64,000 nucleotides of DNA from Agreia sp. PsM10 (GTDB lineage Bacteria; Actinomycetota; Actinomycetes; Actinomycetales; Microbacteriaceae): contig NZ_JARUXC010000018.1 in NCBI RefSeq assembly GCF_030433855.1, positions 21,607-85,606 of the forward strand, given 5' to 3'. Of this stretch, positions 25,468-34,255 are shown one piece after another. Every line of letters starts with the position of its first letter. The stretch's first letter is position 1. A program made the position numbers and the translations under genes. Under the pieces are notes generated by a model. That model was not told the origin of the DNA. It made no database searches and was given only the letters and a program-made list of their open reading frames with translations.

Positions 25468-26282
25468 GAGCGCAGCTTCCGGGCGACGGCGTCGCCGATC
25501 TGCGGGGTCAGGCCGGGAAGTTCTGCCACTCTGTTTCCGATCGTGGTTGCGCGCTGGAGTCCGTCGGCTCCGCCGAAGACGGTCTGTTCGAAGAAGGTGC
25601 GGTCTGAATCGGAGCGGTCGACGGCCCCGATCGGCCAGGCAGCGTGCGCGAGGTGATTCGCCGCCTGCCTGACGGTCTTGGGCGAGTCGGCCAGCCTGCG
25701 TCGCGCCTCTTCGCTGAAGAACGATTCGTGCCGGCTCTTGATAGCGCGGACCGTGTCGATCGTCGCGGTGAGCGTCGGGTGGCCGGCGAGGGCATCCAGC
25801 CGTGCATATGCCGTGCCCATGACCCATTCGTCGATGAGGCCTGTCGTCATGTGCACGCCGGTGAGCGGAACACCCTGCCCCATGGCGAGGATGGCGCGCC
25901 GGATGGGCCCGCGGCGTTCGGCCGACTCCGACCGGTCGGAGCGCGGTGCGCCCTCGTCGCCGACCTGCGCGCCGGTGCTTCCGTTGGCCACGAGGATCTG
26001 GTCGATGGCATCGGCGATCCAGAACTTCTCGAAGGCCCAGGTGACGAGGAACGCCGTGACGCGGGCGTCTTTGTGGGTGGCGGTCACGAGCAGGTTGCGC
26101 AGCTGCTCCATCGTGGCGCTCTCGAGGCGACCGAGGTAGCGCAGCAGATGCACGGCATCGGCCGAGAGCTGCGCGCCGTCGTAGGCATCGAGCTGGAGCT
26201 CGGGACGGAGATTTCCGCGGGCGGTGCCGGCGAATGCCCGCACGTCGAACCGCGCACTCGAAGTTGCATCTGTGGATGTCAT
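25464..26282 (-). CDS. Degenerate ferritin-like paralogue lacking diiron ligands
   Basis: 272 residues. It aligns along its length with the complete diiron protein at 22376-23164: both share LRYL/LRYM, TATHKDA/TPSHKEA, the FW helix, and RHESFF/RHVAFY. Relative to that paralogue it keeps Glu54, Glu152 and His185 but has Lys86 for Glu77, Ile89 for His80 and Lys182 for Glu171. It therefore probably cannot hold a normal diiron centre and may be a structural or regulatory partner (pseudoenzyme). It is the first gene of the operon and is coupled to the acyl-CoA reductase by GTGA. AGGG lies five bases before the ATG. Confidence 0.72.
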   Translation of the reverse strand: MTSTDATSSARFDVRAFAGTARGNLRPELQLDAYDGAQLSADAVHLLRYLGRLESATMEQLRNLLVTATHKDARVTAFLVTWAFEKFWIADAIDQILVANGSTGAQVGDEGAPRSDRSESAERRGPIRRAILAMGQGVPLTGVHMTTGLIDEWVMGTAYARLDALAGHPTLTATIDTVRAIKSRHESFFSEEARRRLADSPKTVRQAANHLAHAAWPIGAVDRSDSDRTFFEQTVFGGADGLQRATTIGNRVAELPGLTPQIGDAVARKLRS

Positions 26283-26353
26283 GAAAGCCCTGCCGACTGG
26301 TCGAAAACCCGCGTGCGTAAACGACGCCGTGAAGAGCAGACTAACCTAACCCC
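26283..26353. promoter_or_regulatory. Shared divergent promoter of the lipid-ether locus
   Basis: 71-bp spacer between the minus operon (diiron-type proteins, acyl-CoA reductase) and the plus operon (SDR to nitroreductase-like gene). On the plus strand TAACCT (26342-26347) lies seven bases before the SDR ATG, and there is no Shine-Dalgarno, so that transcript may be leaderless. Sharing one short spacer suggests co-regulation of both operons. Confidence 0.5.
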
Positions 26354-27130
26354 ATGGCTGTAGCTCTCGTTACGGGAGGAACGTCTGGCATCGGTGCTGC
26401 GTTCTCCCGCTCCCTCGCCGCGCAGGGATATGACCTCGTTCTCGTCGCTCGGAGCGTTCCGCGACTGGAGGAGATGGCCGCAGACATCCGCGCCCTCGGC
26501 CGCTCCGTGGAGATCCTGCCCGCCGACCTCGCAGATCGGGCCGACGTCGCGCGGGTCGCCGAGCGGCTCGAAGACGCCTCCCGGCCGATCGACATGCTGG
26601 TGAACAACGCCGGGTTCGGGGTGCACACCTCGCTCATCGACTCCGACGTCTCGGCCCACGACAAGGCCTTCGAGGTCATGTGCCGTGCCGTGCTGGTGCT
26701 GTCCGGCGCCGCGGCGCGGGGGATGCTGCCCCGCGGCTCGGGCAAGATCGTCAACGTCTCGAGCACGGCCGGCTTCGTGACCATGGGCGCCTACTCGGCG
26801 CTGAAGGCCTGGGTCACGTCGTTCAGCGAAGGACTCGCGGTCGAGCTGCGAGGCACGGGAATCGGCGTGACGGCGCTCTGCCCGGGCTGGGTGCACACCG
26901 AGTTTCACGAGCGCGCCGGGATCAAGGCGTCGAGCATTCCAAACTTCTTGTGGCTCGACGCCGAACAACTTGTCACGGCATGCTTGCGCGACGTCGACCG
27001 GGGCAGGGTAATCTCCATACCGACTGTTCGGTACCGAACCCTCATCTGGTTGGCTCGCCACGCACCGAGGAGTGCGATACGCGCAGTCTCCGGGTCGATC
27101 TCATCGAGTCGAAAGAAGCCGGTCACCTAG
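26354..27130 (+). CDS. SDR-family oxidoreductase (candidate acyl/alkyl-DHAP reductase)
   Basis: 258 residues, classical SDR: TGGTSGIG at 7-14, NNAG at 84-87, Ser136/137, Tyr147-x3-Lys151 (YSALK). The C-terminal end is basic (SISSSRKKP). It uses NADPH or NADH to reduce a ketone or oxidise an alcohol. It resembles dehydrogenases of the DHRS7 type, one of which reduces 1-alkyl-DHAP in animals. Directly followed by the acyltransferase gene without a gap and in the same operon as the AGPS homologue, so reduction of the alkyl-dihydroxyacetone phosphate ketone is a reasonable inference, not a demonstrated activity. Confidence 0.83.
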   Translation: MAVALVTGGTSGIGAAFSRSLAAQGYDLVLVARSVPRLEEMAADIRALGRSVEILPADLADRADVARVAERLEDASRPIDMLVNNAGFGVHTSLIDSDVSAHDKAFEVMCRAVLVLSGAAARGMLPRGSGKIVNVSSTAGFVTMGAYSALKAWVTSFSEGLAVELRGTGIGVTALCPGWVHTEFHERAGIKASSIPNFLWLDAEQLVTACLRDVDRGRVISIPTVRYRTLIWLARHAPRSAIRAVSGSISSSRKKPVT

Positions 27131-27880
27131 ATGGCTGCAGAAGAACCCGCCCCCTCGGGGCCCGCCAAGGTCGTTGCCGGCGTGCGCGACCGTTTCAACT
27201 CGCCCAGCGTCGCGGCCGCTCGCTTTCTCGTTCAGCGCGGGCTGCTCAAGCCCCTCATCTGGTCGCTCACCCGCGTCACGGTGATCGGTCGCGAGAAGCT
27301 CAAGGACCTGTCGGGGGGCTTCGTCGTCGTCGCCAACCATTCCAGCCATCTGGATGCCCCGCTGATCGTCGGCTCCTTGCCCCGCCGGCTTGCGCGGTAC
27401 CTGGCCACGGGTGCGGCCGCCGACTATTTTTTCGCCGTCTGGTGGCGGCGCGGCCTCACCGCACTCTTCTTCAACGCGTTCCCGGTGAAGCGCATGGAGT
27501 CGAAGGCCAAGTCGATGAGCGCCCGGTCTCTGCTGTCGCGGGGCATCCCCATCCTCATCTTCCCCGAGGGCACCCGGTCGAAAGACGGCGAGGTCGGCAC
27601 CTTCAAGCCCGGCGCCGCCGCGCTCGCGGCTTCCTGTGACGTGCCCACGATTCCCATGGCGCTCATCGGCGCCCACGTCGCACACCCGCGTGGCGCCAAC
27701 TGGCCCCGTCGAGGGCGGTACCCGGTCGGCGTCGTCTTCGGCGAACCGCTGAGGCCCGTCGCAGGCGAGACCCCCGGTCATTTCGCCGAGCGCACGAAAC
27801 AAGAGATCCTGCGCCTGCGCGACCTTCATTCGGCCACTATCCTTGGCCAGTCCCCCCGATCAAGAGGAGCCCTCAAGTGA
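27131..27880 (+). CDS. PlsC-type lysophospholipid acyltransferase
   Basis: 249 residues. Catalytic motif NHSSHLD gives His70-x4-Asp75; the substrate-phosphate motif FPEGTRS has Glu146-Gly147-Thr148-Arg149; GTFKPGAAALA and VPTIPMALIG complete blocks III-IV. It is probably a peripheral membrane enzyme transferring an acyl chain to a glycerol phosphate or lysolipid. In this operon it could acylate sn-2 of 1-alkyl-glycerol-3-phosphate, or acylate DHAP before ether exchange. It begins right after the SDR stop, and its stop overlaps the AGPS start (GTGA). Confidence 0.88.
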   Translation: MAAEEPAPSGPAKVVAGVRDRFNSPSVAAARFLVQRGLLKPLIWSLTRVTVIGREKLKDLSGGFVVVANHSSHLDAPLIVGSLPRRLARYLATGAAADYFFAVWWRRGLTALFFNAFPVKRMESKAKSMSARSLLSRGIPILIFPEGTRSKDGEVGTFKPGAAALAASCDVPTIPMALIGAHVAHPRGANWPRRGRYPVGVVFGEPLRPVAGETPGHFAERTKQEILRLRDLHSATILGQSPRSRGALK

Positions 27881-29544
27881 GCGATGTCAAGCACATGAAA
27901 TGGTGGGGCTGGGGCGTCGACGGCGTCGCATTCCACCACGAGAACAAGCCGGGCTTCGCCCCCTTCGTGAAGAAGAACCTGGGGCTCGACCTCACCAAGA
28001 CCAAGGGCGAGCCGCCGACATTCGACGACATCGACGTCCCCTCCAGCCGTGCGGCTGAGTCCTTCGTCCTGCTCCTCGCCGGAATCGTCGGGGATGACCA
28101 CGTCGAGACCGACGACATGTCGCGGGTCGTGCACACCTTCGGCAAGAGCATCCGCGACCTCATCCGCGTTCGCACCAGCGCGTTCCCTCGCGCCGTCGAC
28201 GTGGTCGTCTATCCGGCCAACGAGGCCGAGGTGCGTCTGATCGTCGACGCGGTCGTCGCTGCCGACGCCGTGCTCATTCCGTTCGGCGGCGGCAGCAACA
28301 TCGCCGGCAGCCTCGAGCCCCTCGCGGGCGAGCAGCGCACCGTGGTGTCGCTCGACCTCGGCCGGCTCAACCGCGTCATCGAGGTCGACGCCGACTCGAG
28401 CCTCGCACGCATCCAGGGCGGCGCCCAGGGCCCCGACCTCGAGGCCGAGCTGAACGCGGCCGGCTGGACCTTGGGGCACTTCCCCGACAGCTTCACCCAC
28501 TCCACAGTCGGCGGCTGGGTGGCCACGCGCTCCTCCGGCATGCAGAGCGACAAGTTCGGCGACATCGCCGACATCGCGAAGGGTCTGCGTGTCGTCCGCC
28601 CCGGCGGCGTGCTCGTTCTGCGCCCGCTGCCCAGCACCTCGACCGGACCCAGCGTGCGCGAGATGATCCTCGGCAGCGAGGGGCGCCTCGGTGTCATCAC
28701 CGAGGTCACCGTGCAGATCCACCGCATCCCGGCCAAGCGCGAGATCCTCGCCTACCTCTACCCCACGTGGGACGCCGGACTCGCGGCCATGCGCGAGATC
28801 TCCGAGAGCGACGCCACGCCGTCGATCACCCGCGTCTCCGACGGCAACGAGACGCTGTTCTCGTTCGCCACGTCGAAGAAGAGCAAGGGCTTCTCCGCCC
28901 TCGCCACCAAGGGCCTCGGCGTCTTCCTCAAGGCCAAGGGCTGGGACACCGAGAAGATGTGCCTGTCGTTCGTCGGCAACGAGGGCGGCGAAGAACTGGT
29001 CGCGACGAACCAGAAGATCATCGCCGGCATCGTGAAGAAGCACGGCGGCATCACGGTGGGCAAAGGCCCCGGCGTGCTCTACGACCAGAAGAAGTTCGAC
29101 ACCCCGTACATCCGTGACTGGTTCCTCGACTGGGGAGGCTCTGCAGACGTCTCCGAGACCGCGGCGCCCTGGGCCAAGCTGCCCGAGCTCTACCGCAACG
29201 TGATCGCCAGCGCCAACCACGCGTTCGACGAGATCGGTGTGAAGGGCTGGATCATGGCCCACCTGTCGCACTCCTACACGTCGGGCGCGTGCCTCTACTT
29301 CACCTTCGCCTACCTCGACACGGGCGACGCGATCACCAACTACGACGTGGTCAAGGGTGCTATCCAACAGGCCTTCATCGACGCGGGCGGAACGCTGTCG
29401 CACCACCACGGAGTGGGCCTCGAGCACGCCCCGTGGATGGAGCAGGACATCTCGACCGAGGGCGTCAAGATCATGCGCGGACTGTTCGGCTCGGCCGACC
29501 CCGGTCGTCACTTCAACCCGGGCAAGGTTCTGCTCGACGAATGA
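27877..29544 (+). CDS. Alkyldihydroxyacetonephosphate synthase (AGPS) homologue
   Basis: 555 residues, FAD-linked oxidase of the PCMH/VAO fold. Family marks in order: MKWWGWG at the N-terminus, PFGGGSN (135-141) in the FAD site, STVGGWVATRSSGMQSDKFG, MILGSEGRLGVITEVT, a conserved Arg319 in PSITRVSD, Tyr467 in SHSYTSGACLYF, and the triple histidine His509-511 in LSHHHGVG. The Arg, Tyr and His positions correspond to the catalytic residues of mammalian AGPS, which swaps the acyl chain of acyl-DHAP for a fatty alcohol to create the ether bond. It ends with [13 protein letters not shown]. Coupled at both ends (GTGA, ATGA). Function by homology; substrate inferred. Confidence 0.88.
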   Translation: MSDVKHMKWWGWGVDGVAFHHENKPGFAPFVKKNLGLDLTKTKGEPPTFDDIDVPSSRAAESFVLLLAGIVGDDHVETDDMSRVVHTFGKSIRDLIRVRTSAFPRAVDVVVYPANEAEVRLIVDAVVAADAVLIPFGGGSNIAGSLEPLAGEQRTVVSLDLGRLNRVIEVDADSSLARIQGGAQGPDLEAELNAAGWTLGHFPDSFTHSTVGGWVATRSSGMQSDKFGDIADIAKGLRVVRPGGVLVLRPLPSTSTGPSVREMILGSEGRLGVITEVTVQIHRIPAKREILAYLYPTWDAGLAAMREISESDATPSITRVSDGNETLFSFATSKKSKGFSALATKGLGVFLKAKGWDTEKMCLSFVGNEGGEELVATNQKIIAGIVKKHGGITVGKGPGVLYDQKKFDTPYIRDWFLDWGGSADVSETAAPWAKLPELYRNVIASANHAFDEIGVKGWIMAHLSHSYTSGACLYFTFAYLDTGDAITNYDVVKGAIQQAFIDAGGTLSHHHGVGLEHAPWMEQDISTEGVKIMRGLFGSADPGRHFNPGKVLLDE

Positions 29545-30416
29545 GCCGCGCCCGTCTCGGCGGGCCCGTCGGTGCGGCGGGTCTCGTCGTCGCCGGGCTG
29601 GCATGCCAGGAGGTCGGCGCGGCCTTCGCCGTGCTGCTCTTCCCGAGCGTCGGCGCGCTCGGCATGGTGGCACTTCGCCTCACCTTCTCCGCCGTGATCC
29701 TGCTCGCCATCGCGCGCCCGTCGGTACGCGGCCGCAGCCGCGGCGACTGGATGACGGTGGTGCTGTTCGGCGTGGCCCTCGCGGTGATGAACGGCTTGTT
29801 CTACGAGGCGCTGGCGCGCATTCCGCTGGGCGCCGCGGTGACCATCGAGGTGCTCGGGCCGCTGATCCTGTCGGTGGCCACGAGCCGGCGCGCATCCAGC
29901 TGGCTCTGGGCCGTGCTGGCATTCGTCGGCGTCTTCCTGCTGGGGCAGGGCAGCTTCGGAGAGCTCGACCCCGTGGGCGTGCTGTTCGCCGCCGGTGCCG
30001 GAGCGACCTGGGCCGGCTACATCGTGCTGTCGTCGCGCACGGGCAGCCGCTTCGCCCGACTCGACGGGCTCGCGCTCGCCATGGCGATCGGAGCCGTTCT
30101 CACGCTGCCGCTGGGGCTCGCCGCAGCGGGCCCCGCGATCGTGCGCCCCGACATCCTGCTTCTGGGGGCGGCCGTCGCCGTGCTGTCGTCGACGATCCCG
30201 TACGCCCTCGAGCTGTTCGCGCTGCGTCGCATCCCCTCGTCGACCTTCGCCATTCTCATGAGTCTCGCACCCGCGATCGCCGCACTCGCCGGAGTCGTTC
30301 TGCTGGCGCAGCACATCTCGATCGTGGGAATGCTCGCGATCGCCCTCGTGGTTATAGCCAGCATCGGGGCCGTGCGCAGCGCGCGACCACCCGCACCCGC
30401 ACCACCACCACTGTGA
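29541..30416 (+). CDS. EamA-family transporter (RhtA/DMT type)
   Basis: 291 residues with ten predicted membrane helices in two EamA halves (for example [28 protein letters not shown] and [34 protein letters not shown]). The motif set is that of the RhtA-like exporters. The ATG overlaps the stop of the AGPS gene (ATGA), placing it in the same operon. Exported solute unknown; a lipid-related role would be unusual for the family, so operon membership may simply be historical. A Pro/Ala-rich tail ends the protein. Confidence 0.85.
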   Translation: MSRARLGGPVGAAGLVVAGLACQEVGAAFAVLLFPSVGALGMVALRLTFSAVILLAIARPSVRGRSRGDWMTVVLFGVALAVMNGLFYEALARIPLGAAVTIEVLGPLILSVATSRRASSWLWAVLAFVGVFLLGQGSFGELDPVGVLFAAGAGATWAGYIVLSSRTGSRFARLDGLALAMAIGAVLTLPLGLAAAGPAIVRPDILLLGAAVAVLSSTIPYALELFALRRIPSSTFAILMSLAPAIAALAGVVLLAQHISIVGMLAIALVVIASIGAVRSARPPAPAPPPL

Positions 30417-30426
30417 AGGATTGATC

Positions 30427-30870
30427 ATGCCATTGACCGGAGAATACGAACCGAGCACGTCCGACTGGGCACGCGAGCAGGTCGAGGAGTACGAGGCCTC
30501 GGGCGGAACGAGCGGCACGACGCTGCGCGGCATGCCGGTGATCGTGCTCACCTCGGTCGGCGCGAAGTCGGGCAAGCTGCGCAAGACCCCGCTGATGCGC
30601 GTCGAGCACGAGGGCGAGTACGCCGTCGTCGCGTCTCTCGGCGGTGCGCCCAAGCACCCGGTCTGGTACTTCAACCTGCTGGCCGAGCCGCACGTCGAAC
30701 TGCAGGACGGCCCGCAGAAGAACGACTACACGGCCCGCGAGGTGACCGGTGACGAGAAGGCGCTCTGGTGGGAACGGGCCGTGGCCGCGTATCCCGACTA
30801 CGCCGACTACCAGGTCAAGACCGAGCGCGAGATTCCCCTGTTCGTTCTGACGCCTCGGCAGCCGGAGTAG
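30427..30870 (+). CDS. Deazaflavin (F420)-dependent nitroreductase-family protein
   Basis: 147 residues of the DDN/DUF385 family: [33 protein letters not shown], then [24 protein letters not shown] and [10 protein letters not shown]. These split-barrel proteins bind F420 (or related cofactors) and carry out reductions or isomerisations. The ATG at 30427 is chosen because AAGGA lies six bases upstream; the TTG at 30421 is unlikely. It is the last gene of the ether-lipid-like operon, ten bases after EamA, but its 3' end overlaps the convergent MFS gene by 56 bp. A link to lipid metabolism is not established. Confidence 0.83.
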   Translation: MPLTGEYEPSTSDWAREQVEEYEASGGTSGTTLRGMPVIVLTSVGAKSGKLRKTPLMRVEHEGEYAVVASLGGAPKHPVWYFNLLAEPHVELQDGPQKNDYTAREVTGDEKALWWERAVAAYPDYADYQVKTEREIPLFVLTPRQPE

Positions 30871-32086
30871 GCTCCCGGCCTCCTGTGAGGCCGACGACGG
30901 CACCGGCGACGCCCGTGACGATCGCGCCGGCAGCGGTCACCGTGAGGCCCGAGAACGCTGTGCCGGCGTCGATCAGGGCGCCGGCCACCGCCGAGCCCAC
31001 GGTCACGCCCACGGCGAGGCCGACCGACGGCCACGACAGCGCCTCGGTGAGTCGACGACGGTCGACGCGCACCTCGATCAGTGAGATGCCCGAGATGAGA
31101 ACGGGCGTGGTCACCAGACCGGCGAGGAGGACCGCCACCGTGAGCGTTTCCAGGTCGCGGAGGAGCACGATCCAGGGGATCACGAGCGCGTAGGCGATGC
31201 CGGTGACCAGCACGCGGCGGCCCGCGGGCCACGACGCGCTGAGCGGGCCGAACGCGATTCCGGCGACGACGCTGCCCAGCGCCAGGACGGCGAGGATCAG
31301 GCCCGCGCTCGCAGGCTGCCCGGCGAACGACGAGACGCTGACGGCAGAGAGGTCGACGGACCCGAAGACGAGCCCGACCCCGAAGTACATCGGCAGAATT
31401 CCGATGACGACGCCGGGCAGACGCGCGCGGCGGCGTGCGGCGGACGTGCGCTGCGCGCCGGCATCCGGAATCACGGCGGCGGGCCGGGGAGCCGTCGAGC
31501 GCAGAAGCAGCAGCGCGACACCGCCCAGGATGCCCACGGCGATGCCCGTGGCGAAGCCGTAGACGGGGCCGAGCGTCGTTGCGAGCACGGTGACCACGGG
31601 CGGCCCGATCACGAAGACCAGCTCGTCGTTCACGGACTCCAGGGCGAGCGCGGTGTGCCTCTGCGTGGGTTTCGTGAGGATCCCCGACCACCGCGCCCGG
31701 GCCAGCGAGCCCATGTCGATGGAGGTGAGGCCGACGAGGAAGGCCGCCACGAACCAGCTCCACCGTGGCGCTCCGACGAGCACGACCGTGCCGAGGGCGA
31801 CCGCCGACAGCGTCGACGCGACGAGCCCGATCGGCAGCACGGCCAGCTGGCCCCGGGCGTCGACGGCGCGTGACCAGAGCGGGCCGCCAACGGCGATACC
31901 CACGATGATCGCGCCGGAGACCAGCCCGGCCAGCGCATAGCTCTGTGTCGCGCCTGCCACGAGGAGCACGGTCGCGATGCCGGCGGTCGAACGGGAGACG
32001 CGCCCGAACCATCCGGCGACGCTGAAGGCCACGGTTCCCGGGTTGGAGAGGATGTCGGCGTAGGAGCCCAGCAGTCGGATTGCCAT
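30815..32086 (-). CDS. Major facilitator superfamily transporter
   Basis: 423 residues, twelve hydrophobic helices with an MFS core ([17 protein letters not shown] and [10 protein letters not shown]). It resembles the YbfB/arabinose-efflux-like permeases of actinobacteria. The ATG at 32086 has AAGG eight bases upstream; the 22-residue longer frame has none. The C-terminus ends in a basic RTGESRARS tail. It is convergent with, and overlaps by 56 bp, the nitroreductase-like gene. Substrate unknown, likely a drug or small metabolite. Confidence 0.83.
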   Translation of the reverse strand: MAIRLLGSYADILSNPGTVAFSVAGWFGRVSRSTAGIATVLLVAGATQSYALAGLVSGAIIVGIAVGGPLWSRAVDARGQLAVLPIGLVASTLSAVALGTVVLVGAPRWSWFVAAFLVGLTSIDMGSLARARWSGILTKPTQRHTALALESVNDELVFVIGPPVVTVLATTLGPVYGFATGIAVGILGGVALLLLRSTAPRPAAVIPDAGAQRTSAARRRARLPGVVIGILPMYFGVGLVFGSVDLSAVSVSSFAGQPASAGLILAVLALGSVVAGIAFGPLSASWPAGRRVLVTGIAYALVIPWIVLLRDLETLTVAVLLAGLVTTPVLISGISLIEVRVDRRRLTEALSWPSVGLAVGVTVGSAVAGALIDAGTAFSGLTVTAAGAIVTGVAGAVVGLTGGREPTPAAEASERTGESRARS

Positions 32087-32227
32087 CGACCATGCCTTAC
32101 GGTCACAGCACGAAGGCGGGGATGCCCGCCGGCGACTCGAGGGTGACGTCACGAATGAGCCTAGCCGAGAGCGGGCCCCTCCCTATGCTGGAGGCGACGC
32201 CACCCCGGCGCGCCGAAAGGAGCTTCA

Positions 32228-32845
32228 GTGACGAATCCATACGACTACTCCGGCCAGACCCAGCCCGCGGGGTGGTATCCGGACCCGTCGGGAGGCCAGG
32301 GCACGCGCTGGTGGGACGGTCAGCAGTGGACCCAGCACGTCTCGGACCCGGCCCTGCAGGTGTACGCGAGCAACGAGCCTCGGCGGGTCGACCCCTCCAC
32401 GCCGCTGTACACGCCCTGGATCTGGCTGATCGTGCTGCTGCCGTTGCTGTCGATCGTCGAACTGCTGTTCTGGGACATGGACGCGTACATGGCCTCGTCG
32501 ATCTCGGCGACGCGCGACCCGCTCGCCCAGTACTCCGACCCCGGCTACCTGCTGATCCAGGGGTCGAGCTGGCTGTTCTATGCAGTGACCGTGCTGTTCG
32601 CGTTCCTCGACCGGCGTGTGCTGCTGCAGCGCGGCTTCGACCGGCCGTTCCACTGGGCGTGGACCTTCCTGGGTTCCACGGTCTACATCATCGGACGGTC
32701 CGTGATCGTGCGACGCCGCTCCGGCAGAGGACTGCTGCCGATCTGGGTGACCATCGGTGTCTTCGTGGTGTCGCTGGTCGTCGCCATCGTCAAGATCTCG
32801 TCGGCGGTGTCCGTGATGACGACCCTGCTTCCCCAGCTGCGCTGA
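32228..32845 (+). CDS. DUF2510-domain membrane protein
   Basis: 205 residues. The N-terminal short DUF2510 motif reads PAGWYPDPSGGQGTRWWDGQQWTQHV (residues about 13-38), followed by four hydrophobic helices (for example WIWLIVLLPLLSIVELLFW and LPIWVTIGVFVVSLVVAIV). DUF2510 is a soluble actinobacterial module often at the front of membrane proteins; its role is unknown. GTG start with AAGGAG eight bases upstream. Monocistronic. Confidence 0.8.
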   Translation: MTNPYDYSGQTQPAGWYPDPSGGQGTRWWDGQQWTQHVSDPALQVYASNEPRRVDPSTPLYTPWIWLIVLLPLLSIVELLFWDMDAYMASSISATRDPLAQYSDPGYLLIQGSSWLFYAVTVLFAFLDRRVLLQRGFDRPFHWAWTFLGSTVYIIGRSVIVRRRSGRGLLPIWVTIGVFVVSLVVAIVKISSAVSVMTTLLPQLR

Positions 32846-32949
32846 GCAGCTTGCTGCCAAGTCGCCGCTGACGGTCCCGCGTCGGTACGAACTGGGCCTA
32901 GGGTCACAGGTACGGAGTCAGCCGGGCTCTCGGAACGAGGGAGTACACC

Positions 32950-33087
32950 ATGGGCGAGAAGTCCGCACGAAAAGCCGTAGCCAAGCCGGCCGCACGCAGC
33001 CTCAAAGAGAAGCGCGCCGACAAGAAGACGAAGAGCAACTCGGTGAACCACTCGACCGACGCGGTGACGAACGTCAAGAAGAAGTAG
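32950..33087 (+). CDS. Small basic conserved protein, 45 aa
   Basis: Short ORF of 45 residues, very Lys/Arg/Ala-rich: MGEKSARKAVAKPAARSLKE, then KRADKKTKSNSV and a final VTNVKKK. GAGGGAG lies six bases before the ATG, and a clean terminator follows ten bases after the stop, so it is a genuine transcription unit. Its pI is very high; a nucleic-acid or ribosome interaction is plausible but not shown. Similar tiny basic proteins are common in Microbacteriaceae (recalled). Confidence 0.72.
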   Translation: MGEKSARKAVAKPAARSLKEKRADKKTKSNSVNHSTDAVTNVKKK

Positions 33088-33094
33088 CCGGGTC

Positions 33095-33136
33095 TGAGAA
33101 AGCCCGCACATGATGGTCATGCGCGGGGCTTTCTCA
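33095..33136. terminator. Terminator hairpin
   Basis: TGAGAAAGCCCGC (33095-33107) and GCGGGGCTTTCTCA (33123-33136) form a stem with a T-containing 3' arm. It lies between the end of the small basic gene and the convergent VIT-type gene and can stop transcription from both sides. Confidence 0.75.
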
Positions 33137-33146
33137 CGTCTGCGGC

Positions 33147-34235
33147 CTACAACCCCGTCGTTCCGAAGAGCAGGCCGAGCAGGTAGGTCACGAGCGCGGC
33201 GCCATAGCCGATCGCGAGTTGGCGCAGTCCCCGCTTGAGCGGCGACGCTCCGGAGAGGATGCCGACCACGGCACCGGTGCCGAGCAGCGCGAGTCCGACG
33301 AGCACGGCGGCCACGACGAGGGCCGCGAGCCCCGACAGCCCGAACAGGTAGGGCAGCACCGGAATGATCGCGCCCGACGCGAAGAAGCAGAAGCTCGAGA
33401 GGGCGGCGCTCATGCCTGTGCCCACGGCCTCGTGTTCGTCGCTCTCCGCGTGCACGGCCGGATCGGCCGTCAGCGCCAGGTCGTGCGTCTGCAGCACCTC
33501 GGCCGCATGGGCATCGGCCTCCGACTCGCTCATTCCGCGAGCACGGTAGACGAGCGCGAGCTCGTTCGCGTCGACATCGAGGTCGGCCACGGCGGTGCGC
33601 GCCCCCGGATCGGGCGTCGACGACTCGAGCAGTTCGCGCTGCGACCGCACCGAGACGTACTCGCCGGCGCCCATCGACAGGGCTCCCGCGAGCAGGCCGG
33701 CGATGCCGGTGAGCAGCACGACGTTGTTGCCGACACCGCTGGCCGAGATTCCGATCACCAGGGCGAGGTTGGAGACGAGTCCGTCGTTGGCCCCGAACAC
33801 GGCCGCGCGGAATGTGCCGCTCAGTCGCATGCGCCCCCGCGTGGCGAGCCCTCGAACGACCTCTTCGTGGATTCGTTCGTCTGCGGCCATCGCGGCCGTC
33901 GCATCCGAATCGGTGTCGTAGGGCGAACGCGATTCGGCACGCTGCGCGAGCGCGAGCACGAAGACCGACCCGAAGCGGCGGGCGAGGAAGCCGAGCACGC
34001 GGGTGCGCAGGGCGCCCCGACGGGTCGGCCCGATCTGGTCGCCCAGGAGGGCACGCCAGTGGGCCTCGTGCCTCGCCTCGGCCTCGGCGAGGGCGAGCAG
34101 GATCTCGCGCTCCTCGCCCGTGCGCCTCGAGGCCAGGTCTCGGTATACGGCGGCTTCGAGCTGTTCGTCGGCCAGGTAGCCGCGCCAGCGGCGGATCTCG
34201 GATGCGCGCGGGGTGCGCTGCGCGTCGCTGCTCAC
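33147..34235 (-). CDS. VIT1/CCC1-family iron/manganese transporter with rubrerythrin-like head
   Basis: About 362 residues. The N-terminal half (about 10-140) is a ferritin-like four-helix domain with acidic/His pairs (EAEARHEAHW and DERIHEEVV). The C-terminal half is the VIT domain: GTFRAAVFGANDGLVSNLALV, SMGAGEYVSVRSQRELL and three more helices including LSSFCFFASGAIIPVLPYL. The layout matches erythrin-VIT proteins (MbfA-type), membrane exporters of Fe2+/Mn2+ whose soluble domain senses iron. The GTG at 34235 has no clear Shine-Dalgarno; it starts 21 bases after the stop of the DUF5997 gene, so the two are likely one operon. Confidence 0.83.
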   Translation of the reverse strand: MSSDAQRTPRASEIRRWRGYLADEQLEAAVYRDLASRRTGEEREILLALAEAEARHEAHWRALLGDQIGPTRRGALRTRVLGFLARRFGSVFVLALAQRAESRSPYDTDSDATAAMAADERIHEEVVRGLATRGRMRLSGTFRAAVFGANDGLVSNLALVIGISASGVGNNVVLLTGIAGLLAGALSMGAGEYVSVRSQRELLESSTPDPGARTAVADLDVDANELALVYRARGMSESEADAHAAEVLQTHDLALTADPAVHAESDEHEAVGTGMSAALSSFCFFASGAIIPVLPYLFGLSGLAALVVAAVLVGLALLGTGAVVGILSGASPLKRGLRQLAIGYGAALVTYLLGLLFGTTGL

Positions 34236-34255
34236 GGCGGCCGTGTCTGCGTCGG

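Noticed and set aside
22376..30870. Alkane or wax-ester biosynthesis as the function of the locus
   Set aside because: The diiron protein and acyl-CoA reductase alone would fit, but the AGPS homologue and PlsC point to ether lipids; kept as an alternative to test, not as the call.
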